From Bacillota bacterium (lineage in GTDB: Bacteria > Bacillota > UBA4882 > UBA8346), in NCBI GenBank assembly GCA_023435225.1, contig JAEYRX010000023.1, positions 1 through 15,020 on the forward strand: DNA of 15,020 bases. The letters are read 5' to 3'. Both the position numbers and the translations under genes were made by a program. Below are positions 7,592 through 15,020 of the stretch, one piece after another; positions within the stretch are counted from its first letter, which is position 1; each line of letters starts with the position of its first letter. Below the pieces are notes generated by a model, which was not told the DNA's origin, made no database searches, and saw nothing but the letters and a program-made list of their open reading frames with translations.

Positions 7592-8125
7592 CTAACCGAT
7601 AGAGTTGTTTACAAACGAATTCAGCCGTTGACTTAATATTTCCGCCGCCTCATTCATAATTCTAAACCCTATTTCATCAACATGCCTGTTTCTCCAATCT
7701 TCCAAGGCGGTTCCCTTCACCCATTGATTGAACGCCCCCAGAGCCGGCCCGCACTGTACTTGAAAATCAACTATGCTTTCCTGATCGCCGCTTAAGGCTA
7801 ATCTTGTGCTATAACCAAAATACCACCTAAAAATTAATGCCATTTTATACTTGGGATTTTTATCGGCTTTTTCAACCTCCGACGCTGGATAATAAGCTTT
7901 TACATCTTCATACACCTGTTCAAAAGTACGCTTGAAATATTTTTCTTGTATTTGCTGTTTGGTTTTTTCATCAATTTCATTTAAGGAATTATATTGGCAA
8001 TATAACGTATATAATTTATTGGCGCGGGCGGGGAAGAAAACACCTCTTTTTAATATTTGAACTTTAGCGCCTAATTCAAATATATCGCCTGCCGGAGCGT
8101 AATCAGTATCCTGAATGTTGATTTC
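7592..8125 (-). pseudogene. C-terminal fragment of a PfaD-type trans-enoylreductase
   Basis: From about 8125 to the stop at 7592 one frame is open with no stop. It gives about 177 residues matching the C-terminal part of PfaD/PksE-type enoylreductases: QDTDYAPAGDIFELGAKVQ, FFPARANKLY, EKYFKRTF, ALIFRWYFGYSTRLALSGD, QCGPALGAFNQWVKGT and DWRNRHVDEIG. It has no start of its own at the true beginning; a GTG at 7915 is only an internal valine with no ribosome binding site. The frame is offset from that of the upstream piece (8071-8868), which it would have to follow, and the middle of the flavin barrel is missing at the junction. It is the 3' remainder of a broken AT-ER gene and should not be active. 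Confidence 0.85.
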
Positions 8126-8868
8126 GCGCGGTACTTAACCAAGGCTGGGGTAACATTTAAAAAAGCTGCCGTTTCAATGTTTTTTACCCCATACCTCAAA
8201 AAAAGATCGACGGTTTTTTCCTCAAATTGGGGATCGTTAATGTTGCAGACTAAATTCATTCCATATGCTTGTCCTTGGGAAAGTTCTTTTTGAATATATT
8301 GAAGATTAGTTTCAATCACAGATAGCTCTAATCCGCCGGTACCAAAAAAGCCCATCATCCCTGCCTTACCCATTTTTATTACCATTTCCGCGGAAGCGAT
8401 GCCATGGTACATTCCACCGCTTAAATAAGCGTATCTGAGGTTATAGTTTTTTTTAAACGCTGAACTCCCTAATGATAATGGGAAAATTTTTAGAGGCCTA
8501 TCCGCATCTGTTTCTATCATTTTGGTTCCGGGTTCTTGAGTCTCCCCCAAAGGACTTCCGGTTGTTGCATCTTTAATAACTAATGGTTTCACCTCTTTGG
8601 TAATCCGATTTATCAATCCGGTTAAAATTTTTTCAGTTCCAATTTCCATAAATTCCATAAGATAACATAAAAAATTGACTGTATAAAGGGCAGGTTGGGT
8701 ATATTGAGTAAAGCTTAAATTAAGATTAGGGTACTCCATACATAGTTCTTTAATTGAATAACCTAAAATCCGATCCGCTTGTGCGGTAAGATCCGGATAT
8801 TTATCAAATATATTGCCTCCCATCCCTTTTTGGTGGGAGTCTTGGCCGGGAAACACAAAAGTAGTCAT
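8071..8868 (-). pseudogene. Broken AT-enoylreductase gene (PksE/BaeE type), N-terminal piece
   Basis: The 265-codon frame fuses three parts. Residues 1-70 are an AT N-terminus (FVFPGQDSHQKGMGG, FTQYTQPALY). Residues 71-145 are the AT C-terminal strand (EFMEIGTEKILTGL) and linker. Residues 146-249 are the start of a PfaD-type enoylreductase (YAYLSGGMYHGIASAEMV, GMMGFFGTGG, AFLNVTPALVKYRAK). In intact AT-ER proteins of trans-AT clusters about 200 residues, including the GHSLG serine and catalytic His, lie between the first two parts; here they are absent, in frame. After YRAK the frame changes and ends within 16 codons, and about 150 residues of the flavin barrel are missing before the C-terminal piece resumes at 8125. 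Neither activity should remain. The start (ATG at 8868) uses a GAGG inside the end of the upstream gene, four bases away. Confidence 0.85.
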
Positions 8869-8872
8869 TTTT

Positions 8873-10501
8873 TTACCTCACTTTAAAATTTTCATGCGCC
8901 TGCTTCACACCATATTTTTCTAAAGAAATAGCGAATATATGAATATTCTCGGTATCCGGCAATTGAATTTTTTCTATTTCAACTTCACGGTTTAATAAAT
9001 AACTTACCGCAAACAAAGACCTTTCATCTTTGCAATGATTCAAGCCGATAATTTGACCTTTCCATACCCTTGTCACCTCAATGGCGCCATTATTATACCA
9101 ATCAGGCAAGTTTAGAAAGATATTTTCAATATGACCGTTGCTATAAAAAATTTTAACCTGTCCAGAACCCTCTCCCCATTCGGAACAACCTAAAAATATA
9201 ATTCTCTGATAATTCCCTGGTGGTATTTTTATCATTTGATTTCGACATAAAATATTATCAAAACCTTTGTTACTTGTAAGAAGAAACCTCATTCCATCAA
9301 CGCCAAACATATTATCATCCGGTAAACCGCAACGTAAGAAAAATTCCCCCTGACCGGTGAAATCGGCCCCTTCATTATTGGATTCATCAACGGCAAATGC
9401 TTTATTATTTATATAATTAGACACATCAATAAAGATTATATTATCACTATTGGAGATGCTGGATACTTCATTTTCATTATATCTAATAAGCTTATTATCA
9501 CTTCTGTTAACATAGTGATTCAAAATTTTATCGACAAGTAATTCTTCATTACTAGCGATTTCGTTAATTTTGTTAGCAATTCTTAATTGTAATTTCTGCA
9601 ATTTATCGTTACTCAATTCTTGAATATAGTATGATTTATTTAACAGGTTCCATATTAAATTCCATTCTCCGCCAATCCACATAAATTCCATTGCCAAATC
9701 ATATACAAAGGCATTATCCGTTTTTCTCCAAATATAGTTTAGGGTTGAGGAAAGTAGTTTTCGGGCGCGCAACACTTGCATAATATTGTACAGTAAAGGA
9801 ATATAGTAAATTTCTTTAATATCGCACCTTTCATAATCAAGATTAAGTTTTGTCCCAATACATTCAGCTAAACTTCGCATCGATTCAAATGCATTTTTCT
9901 GATTCACTATGTTTTTCTTAAAATTCAAAAAAAAATCTTTAAAAGTCACTTCTTTTTGTTCATTCCCCACAACAGAAAAACAAAGCAATATATATCTATT
10001 GTCTTTCATGTCAGGTTCACTCTTTAAAAAGTTTTTTGTTGGAAGCGATTTAGTATTCAATATGTTATTACCAATATCTAAATAAATAAAAGTGTCATTT
10101 TCTTGACCAATAATTAAAATAAAACCGCTAACCGGATTTTGAACTGTATCCGCCCCTTGAAAGCAATACTCATGATTATGCAAAAAAACACCTACAGGCA
10201 TCCCTTTTTTTAACTCATGCTTTATCTTATCAACCACATTAATATGTTTTATTTGCTGAACATTTGTAGTGATTCCATGATAAATTTTATATAGTTTTAA
10301 CATATCCACTTCATTAAAACCGGCCGTGATTCTTTTTCCGATCACTCCAGGAAAACCGGGGTCTTCCTGAAGAAAATCAAATCCCCACATTCTGCAAAAC
10401 ATCATTTCATAGTTCCTGTTTAACCAGGTTGAAACTGAGGCTGCTGCGCTTTCAGGGCAGTACATTGAAGTTGTTTTAATTAGTTTAATATCTAATAGCA
10501 T
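8873..10501 (-). CDS. BtrH-like papain-fold protein with C-terminal beta-sandwich
   Basis: This 542-residue protein has three regions. Residues 1-175 resemble the N-terminal domain of BtrH, the cysteine acyltransferase that moves an acyl group from an ACP to an amine in butirosin synthesis: Cys15 in YCPESAAAS, then GMPVGVFL (100-107) and FILIIGQEND (127-136). Residues 180-330 are helical. Residues 355-528 look like a beta-sandwich of the kind found with carbohydrate-active enzymes (DFTGQGEFFL, IPPGNYQRIIFLG, LPDWY, IHIFAISLE). The same papain-plus-helical pair ends the PKS upstream. Where that domain has His1127, this protein has Ser125/Gly126, so it may be non-catalytic or use another residue. 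It could be an acyltransferase partner or a binding/chaperone subunit. The DNA is distinctly AT-rich. AAGGAG lies six bases before the ATG. Fold assignments are by eye; exact function unknown. Confidence 0.6.
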   Translation of the reverse strand: MLLDIKLIKTTSMYCPESAAASVSTWLNRNYEMMFCRMWGFDFLQEDPGFPGVIGKRITAGFNEVDMLKLYKIYHGITTNVQQIKHINVVDKIKHELKKGMPVGVFLHNHEYCFQGADTVQNPVSGFILIIGQENDTFIYLDIGNNILNTKSLPTKNFLKSEPDMKDNRYILLCFSVVGNEQKEVTFKDFFLNFKKNIVNQKNAFESMRSLAECIGTKLNLDYERCDIKEIYYIPLLYNIMQVLRARKLLSSTLNYIWRKTDNAFVYDLAMEFMWIGGEWNLIWNLLNKSYYIQELSNDKLQKLQLRIANKINEIASNEELLVDKILNHYVNRSDNKLIRYNENEVSSISNSDNIIFIDVSNYINNKAFAVDESNNEGADFTGQGEFFLRCGLPDDNMFGVDGMRFLLTSNKGFDNILCRNQMIKIPPGNYQRIIFLGCSEWGEGSGQVKIFYSNGHIENIFLNLPDWYNNGAIEVTRVWKGQIIGLNHCKDERSLFAVSYLLNREVEIEKIQLPDTENIHIFAISLEKYGVKQAHENFKVR

Positions 10502-10528
10502 AGACTTCTCCTTTCTTCATTACAAATT

Positions 10529-10630
10529 CTAAAGCAAAACATCCTCATTGTCATTTAACTTGTGTTTGCGAAAAAAACAGCTTAAAAATGCTCGGACTTT
10601 TTTTTGGCTGTTCCCAAACTCATCCTCAAT
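10529..10630 (-). pseudogene. Relic of an FkbJ-like ACP N-terminus
   Basis: The minus-strand frame ending at a TAG at 10529-10531 reads QKKVRAFLSCFFRKHKLNDN, then EDVLL and stop. It aligns with the start of the FkbJ-type ACP at 7545 (VKGFLAKYFRKHELQNDEDM). There is no start codon in frame (ATT at 10630, preceded by GGAGG), and similarity stops just before the phosphopantetheine serine. It fills most of the 156 bases between the discrete ACP and the BtrH-like gene. It is either a leftover of a second extender-unit ACP or the scar of a recombination between two ACP copies. It is too short to be a functional carrier. Confidence 0.65.
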
Positions 10631-10657
10631 CCTCCTCAATATAGTTATTTTTAGAGG

Positions 10658-10903
10658 TTAGTTTGAGATTCTTTTCTCAACATAGTCAATAATGCTCTGT
10701 AATGTTTGGAATATCTCAAAAATTAAGTTTTCATCCTCAATTTCAATTCCAAACTCTTTTTCTAAGGAGATAACTATCTTCATAAAATTGAGTGAATTAA
10801 TCCCCAGTTCTTGCAGATTCTCGGTTAAACCGATATCTGTTCTTTGCGAATCACAATTTGCAACGATAATTTTTCTTATCATTTCTTCAACATTCTTAGC
10901 CAT
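10658..10903 (-). CDS. Discrete acyl carrier protein
   Basis: This 81-residue carrier protein has a phosphopantetheine site GINSLNFMKI (Ser37 from the chosen start), followed by the usual LEKEFGIEIED helix. It lies 77 bases after the PKS stop and is not part of the FkbH cassette. Its use of G-x-N-S-L and a hydrophobic residue after the serine is ordinary for stand-alone ACPs. It may be the partner of the BtrH-like protein downstream, as BtrI is for BtrH, or a donor for side-chain chemistry; both are inference. I chose ATG at 10903, eight bases after AGGAG; a TTG one codon earlier is also possible. The gene is AT-rich like its two neighbours. Confidence 0.88.
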   Translation of the reverse strand: MAKNVEEMIRKIIVANCDSQRTDIGLTENLQELGINSLNFMKIVISLEKEFGIEIEDENLIFEIFQTLQSIIDYVEKRISN

Positions 10904-10980
10904 CAAAATCGCTCCTTTAAATAATTATTTGATAAAACAAAATTATTGATTACCCTCCTGTCTGAAAATATTGAGTTTAT

Positions 10981-13900
10981 TTATGGATCTAATTTTTCCA
11001 ACAGTGTAATTAGTTGTTGATGATACTTTGATTCATACTCATATGTATTAGTAACCATTGTAAGCGCGGCCTCAATTGAATGCCGGTCAAATGTTGATGT
11101 ATATAGACAACGCACCAACTTTAACCTTATAAAATCCCAGCTTTTAATGATATTTTCCAATAATCCGATCAGATCTTCCCGCTCTTGAAAGACCAATTTG
11201 AACTTATAATGTTCTGCCTTGCGGGCATTAATTATATTATTGAGCATTTCAATAATGTTATTAATGTGGTCCCCGCTACTTTGCTCATCTGCCAGCAATT
11301 CTTTAAAATTATCCAGGAATATTTTTACTTCACCACTGCTTTGCAAGAGATCATCCTTCTGATATGCGATATTCGTTGCGAATTTTCTTTTAGTTTCAGC
11401 ACTAGAATTTTCTTCGCTAGAATCATTTTTGTTTCCTAAATAAAATTCATAATATGATTTTTTATTACCGGTCACCGGGAAATTTTTGAGGCATTCCGTA
11501 TAGGCGTTAAGCAAATCCTGAAAATGAACTTTAGTTTCCTTATAAGTTAAACTACCGCGATGTTTATGCTCCATAATAATAAACATTTCATTTATCTGAT
11601 CGTAGCCATAAACAAGCCAATAATGAGCCCAATGTTCCTTTTGGTATAAATCTTCACGGAACGGAACATAACAGCAATCGACAGCAATGATCACCGGCCG
11701 GTTGTTAGTTAGACTTAGAACAAGGTCGTTTATAATATTTTCACTGCTTAGTTTGGCCTTAACCATGATATTCTGTTCATTTAGTAATTGTTTAAATGTT
11801 TTATTTGAACGGTAATCAACACTAAGCAATTTGGGCTCTTTTTCCGGAGGTAGGTGTAAAATAGCAACATCATTAATTAAAAACGGGGTAATATCCTTTC
11901 CGAAATGTTTGACTACCGGAAATAGAGCATTATAAAAACAGTCGATATAGTAGATATCATTAAAAGGTACGATGGTATCCATTACTTTTTTGTTACAAAT
12001 TTCATTCATTGGTTTTTGGCTAATAAAAGCAGCCATTTCCGCTATACTTGGGTACTTAACAACATCCGAGCTATCGATTGTCAGGCCCTTTTTCCCCATT
12101 TCCACTTCTACTTTTACCGAAATTAAGGAGTTGCCGCCTAGGTCAAAGAAATTATCATGAATGCTTATTTCCTTAAGACCGAGTTCTCTCCCCCAAACTT
12201 CTGCGATACTTTTTTCGATTGCGGTATACCCTTCATTATTTGTTTTTCCTGTTAATAATACCTCGGTAACAGGTTGCATCTTGATTTTTACATCAGTTGA
12301 TTCAAGTAACTCATCTGCAGATTGTGGATATAATGGTTCCATGATATATTGTTTCGTTGGATTGCTCATTTGGCTTATCCCCATCCAACAGGTCCTTCTC
12401 TCAAAAGGATAGGTTGGCAGCTGGGTTACACGAGTCAATTTTTTTTCGTTATATAAATCAATCCAGGGGATTGTATTTCCCAAAATCCATAATTTGGCTA
12501 ACTCTTTAAGATTCCTTGCTTTAATAATCTGTGCAACTACTTCCGGCATAAAGAGTTTATTTAGATTCAAATCTCCAAAATAGCAACAATCCGTATTGCT
12601 CTGGTTTTGGCTCCATTGTTCCAATTGATAAACCAGCGCCTCCCGGCTGTTTATTACAATCGCTAAACGGCAAGGCATTTCTTCCCGTCCAAAATGGAGA
12701 GTAAAGATCATATTTTCTAAATCAACATTTTGCTCACTTTTTAAATAATTAATCCAAAGTTTAGCATATTCTTGTAAGCGCTCTTTATTTCTGGCTGAAA
12801 GGGTAAATACCCACGTTTCAAATTTAGGTTCTTTTCTTAGGGAGACCACCGGTTCCGGAAGATATTCTTCAACAACTATATGGGTGTTAACTCCGCTAGC
12901 CCCAATACTAGTAATTCCGGCCCTTCTGGGTACTTGACGCCCATCTATAATAAGTGGTTCCCATTCCGCTACTTCTTGCTGCAATTGAAAAGGTAGTTGG
13001 TCAAAATTAATATTTGGATTCCAATTGTCGCTAAGTAACGTTGGGACTAAGGTCTTATTTTTTAGGGAGAGGACTACTTTAATCAGTTGTGAGATCCCCG
13101 ATGCCGCCTCACAATGTCCAATATTAGGTTTAACAGAACCAATTTTGTAACTGCCAACCACCCCTTCACGTTTGCTGAATACTTTGGCCAATCCATCCAT
13201 TTCTATAGCATCGGTCAGTTCTGATCCACTAGCGGCGGATTCAATATATCCAATAGTCCGGGAATCAGTATTGCATTGTGCTAAAGCTTCTTGAATCACT
13301 GCCGCTTGTTGATTGGGATTGGGTATAAAATAGCCATTGGCTTTACCGTTATGATTCAACGCCGTCCCTCGAATGACGGCATAAATGCTATCATTTGCTT
13401 CTATAGCTTGATCCAAAGCTTTTAAGACGACAATACCTACTCCCTCACCCGGAACAAATCCAGCACCGCCTTTTCCAAAAGCGGCGCTCTTCTCAGTGGT
13501 TGAAAGCGCTTGATTCATACAAAGCTTAATATAGGTAAACGGGTTCAAATATAAGTTTACTCCCCCCACTAAGGCCATTTCGCCTTTTCCTTGCCGAATA
13601 TATTCACAAGCGTGATGAATGGCTGCCAAAGAGGAAGAACACATAGTATCAATAGGAACACTAGGTCCCTGAAAATTAAAAAAGCTTGAAACCCGACCTA
13701 CCATTGATGAAAAAGACGTGGGAGGATAATAAGATTGCTGGGAAGCCCCACAAAATACTCCGATTCTCCGGCATATTTCAAGAGAAAAACTTGATGGAGA
13801 ATATCCTGCATCCTCCAATGCTTTCCAACATTCTTCCAAAAACAAGAGTTCTTGTGGATCGATTGTGGTGGCTTCCCGGGGAGAAATGTTAAAAAATAAC

Positions 13901-15020
13901 GGATCAAATTGATCATGTTCAGACAAAAAAGCTCCCCATTTACTATAACTTTTACCTTGTACTATCGCCTCTTTTAGATCGGGGTAATAAAACCCGGCAA
14001 GCGGCCATCGCGTTTCGGGTATTTCTGTAATGCATTCCTTCTTTGTTTTCAAGTTCTCCCAATATTCAGCTATTGTTTTTGCGTGTGAAAAACGCCCACT
14101 CATCCCAATAATCGCAATCGGTTCTTGATAATTTTCAACAGTATTCATTGAAAATCTAGGCCGCCTGATGATTGACGTTCGAGATGCCGGCCTCTTGGTT
14201 GGGATAACTTCTTCTGCTGCTGCTTCTTGGTATAATTCATGAATCGTTTCGCCAAACTTTTGTAAAAAATGTTGGATTAATTTTTCAACCGTGGGATATC
14301 CAAAAAATATAGCCGGGGTTATTTCAATCCCAAGATGTTTGGTTATCTGAATCGCAAATTGAGTCAACCCGATGGAATTAAAGCCAAAATCAGCCAGGTT
14401 TTTCTGGGGTTCGATCTTCTCGCGCGGAATCTTGAGCAAACGGTTGATAAGCATTTTCAAGTCCCACTCCAGGCACTGTTCAATACTCAATCCTTTCATT
14501 TCAACTTTTCTTCTTCTTTGATCAGATGAATTTGACTTGATAACCAACGGCACTGCAGACCGTTCTTCAGTCAAACCCAAAAATCGATGAACTCGGCTGG
14601 GCTGACCGGCGATTATCAAATATTGAGCGCCGTTTTGTCCCAGTATTTGGTCAAATATGGCAACGCCTTCTGCGGTTTCTAAGATACGCTGGCCGCTGGT
14701 TTTCAAATACATTTTGCTATTCACGGCATTATCTTTTCCCATACCTCCTTCTTTCCATAAGGGCCAATTGATTACAATTGCTTTCCCTTTGGCAAGCCCT
14801 TGAGAGGTTTGCCGGTTACGGTAATGGCCGTAAGCCATCAGAAAACGGTTGGCTATAGCATAGTCACAGGAACCAAAGTCACCCAAAATCGCCGCCGATG
14901 AAGAAAAATAGCAGATAAAATCAAGCGGGTCCTCTTTAAGTACTTTATCCAGCACCTGGGTTCCTGCTATTTTAGGGTCAACTACTTTTTCAAAGTCGTC
15001 CATCCCTTTTTTGAAGATAA
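10981..15020 (-). CDS. Trans-AT polyketide synthase, 3' end: KR-ACP-KS0-carrier-BtrH-like domain (partial)
   Basis: The frame continues past the right edge, so only the C-terminal part is seen. Residues are numbered from an internal Met at 15003. 1-150: catalytic half of a ketoreductase (YFSSSAA, Tyr48 and Asn52 in DYAIAN). 170-250: ACP, Ser210 in GFNSIG. 293-710: ketosynthase with Cys455 (DTMCSSSLAA) and Lys625/His630 (VKPNIGH), but the HGTGT His is Ala590 (YIESAASGSE), which marks a non-elongating KS. 711-875: post-KS linker ending LPTYPFERR. 925-995: PCP/ACP-like carrier, Ser959 in DLGGNSL. 1005-1175: papain-like BtrH_N-type domain, Cys1022 (DCFYNAL), His1127 (HWAHYWLVYGYD), acidic Glu1145. 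1200-1340: helical tail. No AT domain occurs, hence trans-AT. No thioesterase follows, so the papain-like domain is the candidate release domain. It is the first gene of the operon visible here. Confidence 0.92.
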   Translation of the reverse strand, partial: IFKKGMDDFEKVVDPKIAGTQVLDKVLKEDPLDFICYFSSSAAILGDFGSCDYAIANRFLMAYGHYRNRQTSQGLAKGKAIVINWPLWKEGGMGKDNAVNSKMYLKTSGQRILETAEGVAIFDQILGQNGAQYLIIAGQPSRVHRFLGLTEERSAVPLVIKSNSSDQRRRKVEMKGLSIEQCLEWDLKMLINRLLKIPREKIEPQKNLADFGFNSIGLTQFAIQITKHLGIEITPAIFFGYPTVEKLIQHFLQKFGETIHELYQEAAAEEVIPTKRPASRTSIIRRPRFSMNTVENYQEPIAIIGMSGRFSHAKTIAEYWENLKTKKECITEIPETRWPLAGFYYPDLKEAIVQGKSYSKWGAFLSEHDQFDPLFFNISPREATTIDPQELLFLEECWKALEDAGYSPSSFSLEICRRIGVFCGASQQSYYPPTSFSSMVGRVSSFFNFQGPSVPIDTMCSSSLAAIHHACEYIRQGKGEMALVGGVNLYLNPFTYIKLCMNQALSTTEKSAAFGKGGAGFVPGEGVGIVVLKALDQAIEANDSIYAVIRGTALNHNGKANGYFIPNPNQQAAVIQEALAQCNTDSRTIGYIESAASGSELTDAIEMDGLAKVFSKREGVVGSYKIGSVKPNIGHCEAASGISQLIKVVLSLKNKTLVPTLLSDNWNPNINFDQLPFQLQQEVAEWEPLIIDGRQVPRRAGITSIGASGVNTHIVVEEYLPEPVVSLRKEPKFETWVFTLSARNKERLQEYAKLWINYLKSEQNVDLENMIFTLHFGREEMPCRLAIVINSREALVYQLEQWSQNQSNTDCCYFGDLNLNKLFMPEVVAQIIKARNLKELAKLWILGNTIPWIDLYNEKKLTRVTQLPTYPFERRTCWMGISQMSNPTKQYIMEPLYPQSADELLESTDVKIKMQPVTEVLLTGKTNNEGYTAIEKSIAEVWGRELGLKEISIHDNFFDLGGNSLISVKVEVEMGKKGLTIDSSDVVKYPSIAEMAAFISQKPMNEICNKKVMDTIVPFNDIYYIDCFYNALFPVVKHFGKDITPFLINDVAILHLPPEKEPKLLSVDYRSNKTFKQLLNEQNIMVKAKLSSENIINDLVLSLTNNRPVIIAVDCCYVPFREDLYQKEHWAHYWLVYGYDQINEMFIIMEHKHRGSLTYKETKVHFQDLLNAYTECLKNFPVTGNKKSYYEFYLGNKNDSSEENSSAETKRKFATNIAYQKDDLLQSSGEVKIFLDNFKELLADEQSSGDHINNIIEMLNNIINARKAEHYKFKLVFQEREDLIGLLENIIKSWDFIRLKLVRCLYTSTFDRHSIEAALTMVTNTYEYESKYHQQLITLLEKLDP

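Noticed and set aside
7592..7915. Independent 107-residue gene starting at 7915
   Set aside because: The same frame is open and homologous to PfaD-type reductases well upstream to 8125. The GTG at 7915 is an internal valine codon without a ribosome binding site, so this is a pseudogene fragment.
10904..10980. A second strong GGAGGG (10953-10960 region) between the PKS stop and the ACP, suggesting a hidden small gene
   Set aside because: No start codon lies at a suitable distance, and the frames close within a few codons. It may be a leftover ribosome binding site, but nothing is encoded.
13698..13916. Minus-strand 72-codon frame and the plus-strand frames within 11185-14529
   Set aside because: All overlap the PKS coding sequence in other frames and show no motifs; they are shadows of the PKS gene.
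1..15020. CRISPR array, tRNA or rRNA genes
   Set aside because: I saw no regularly spaced palindromic repeats with unique spacers and no tRNA cloverleaf or rRNA-like stretch in the gaps, which are all short.

Overview
The window looks like part of a low-GC Bacillota (Firmicutes, probably clostridial) genome. The support is AT-rich DNA, strong AGGAGG-type ribosome binding sites, several GTG and TTG starts, and polyketide genes of the trans-acyltransferase (trans-AT) type. This assignment is inference; nothing in the window fixes the genus.

Layout. Positions 1-510 hold no convincing complete gene: there is a set of four TGTCCGGA repeats (37-125), a 48-codon minus-strand open frame of unknown meaning, and a leader. 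Two plus-strand genes follow, a calcineurin-type metallophosphoesterase (511-1284) and an Sfp-type phosphopantetheinyl transferase (1302-2051). Everything from 2092 to the right edge lies on the minus strand and reads as one tightly spaced operon, transcribed right to left. In order of transcription it contains: the 3' end of a trans-AT polyketide synthase (PKS) (KR-ACP-KS-carrier-papain-like domain), a discrete ACP, a relic of a second ACP, a stand-alone protein resembling the PKS tail, a broken AT-enoylreductase gene, then a hydroxymalonyl/methoxymalonyl-ACP cassette (FkbJ-type ACP, FkbI-type dehydrogenase, FkbH-type glyceryl transferase, a trans-AT, FkbK-type dehydrogenase), a relic of another AT gene, and an AT-like protein with acyl-hydrolase features.

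How it works together. The phosphopantetheinyl transferase would arm the carrier proteins. FkbH would load a glycerate-derived unit from glycolysis on the small ACP, and the two dehydrogenases would oxidise it to hydroxymalonyl-ACP. The embedded AT would deliver malonyl or hydroxymalonyl units to the AT-less PKS. The PKS appears to end in a non-elongating KS, a terminal carrier and, where a thioesterase is usual, a BtrH-like cysteine acyltransferase fold. This suggests chain release by transfer to an unknown acceptor.

Two things stand out. First is the terminal papain-like/helical domain and its stand-alone paralogue, which keeps the Cys but has lost the His. Second is the decay inside an otherwise intact operon: an AT-ER gene with two internal deletions and a frame change, a nonsense- and frameshift-bearing AT stub, and an ACP stub.
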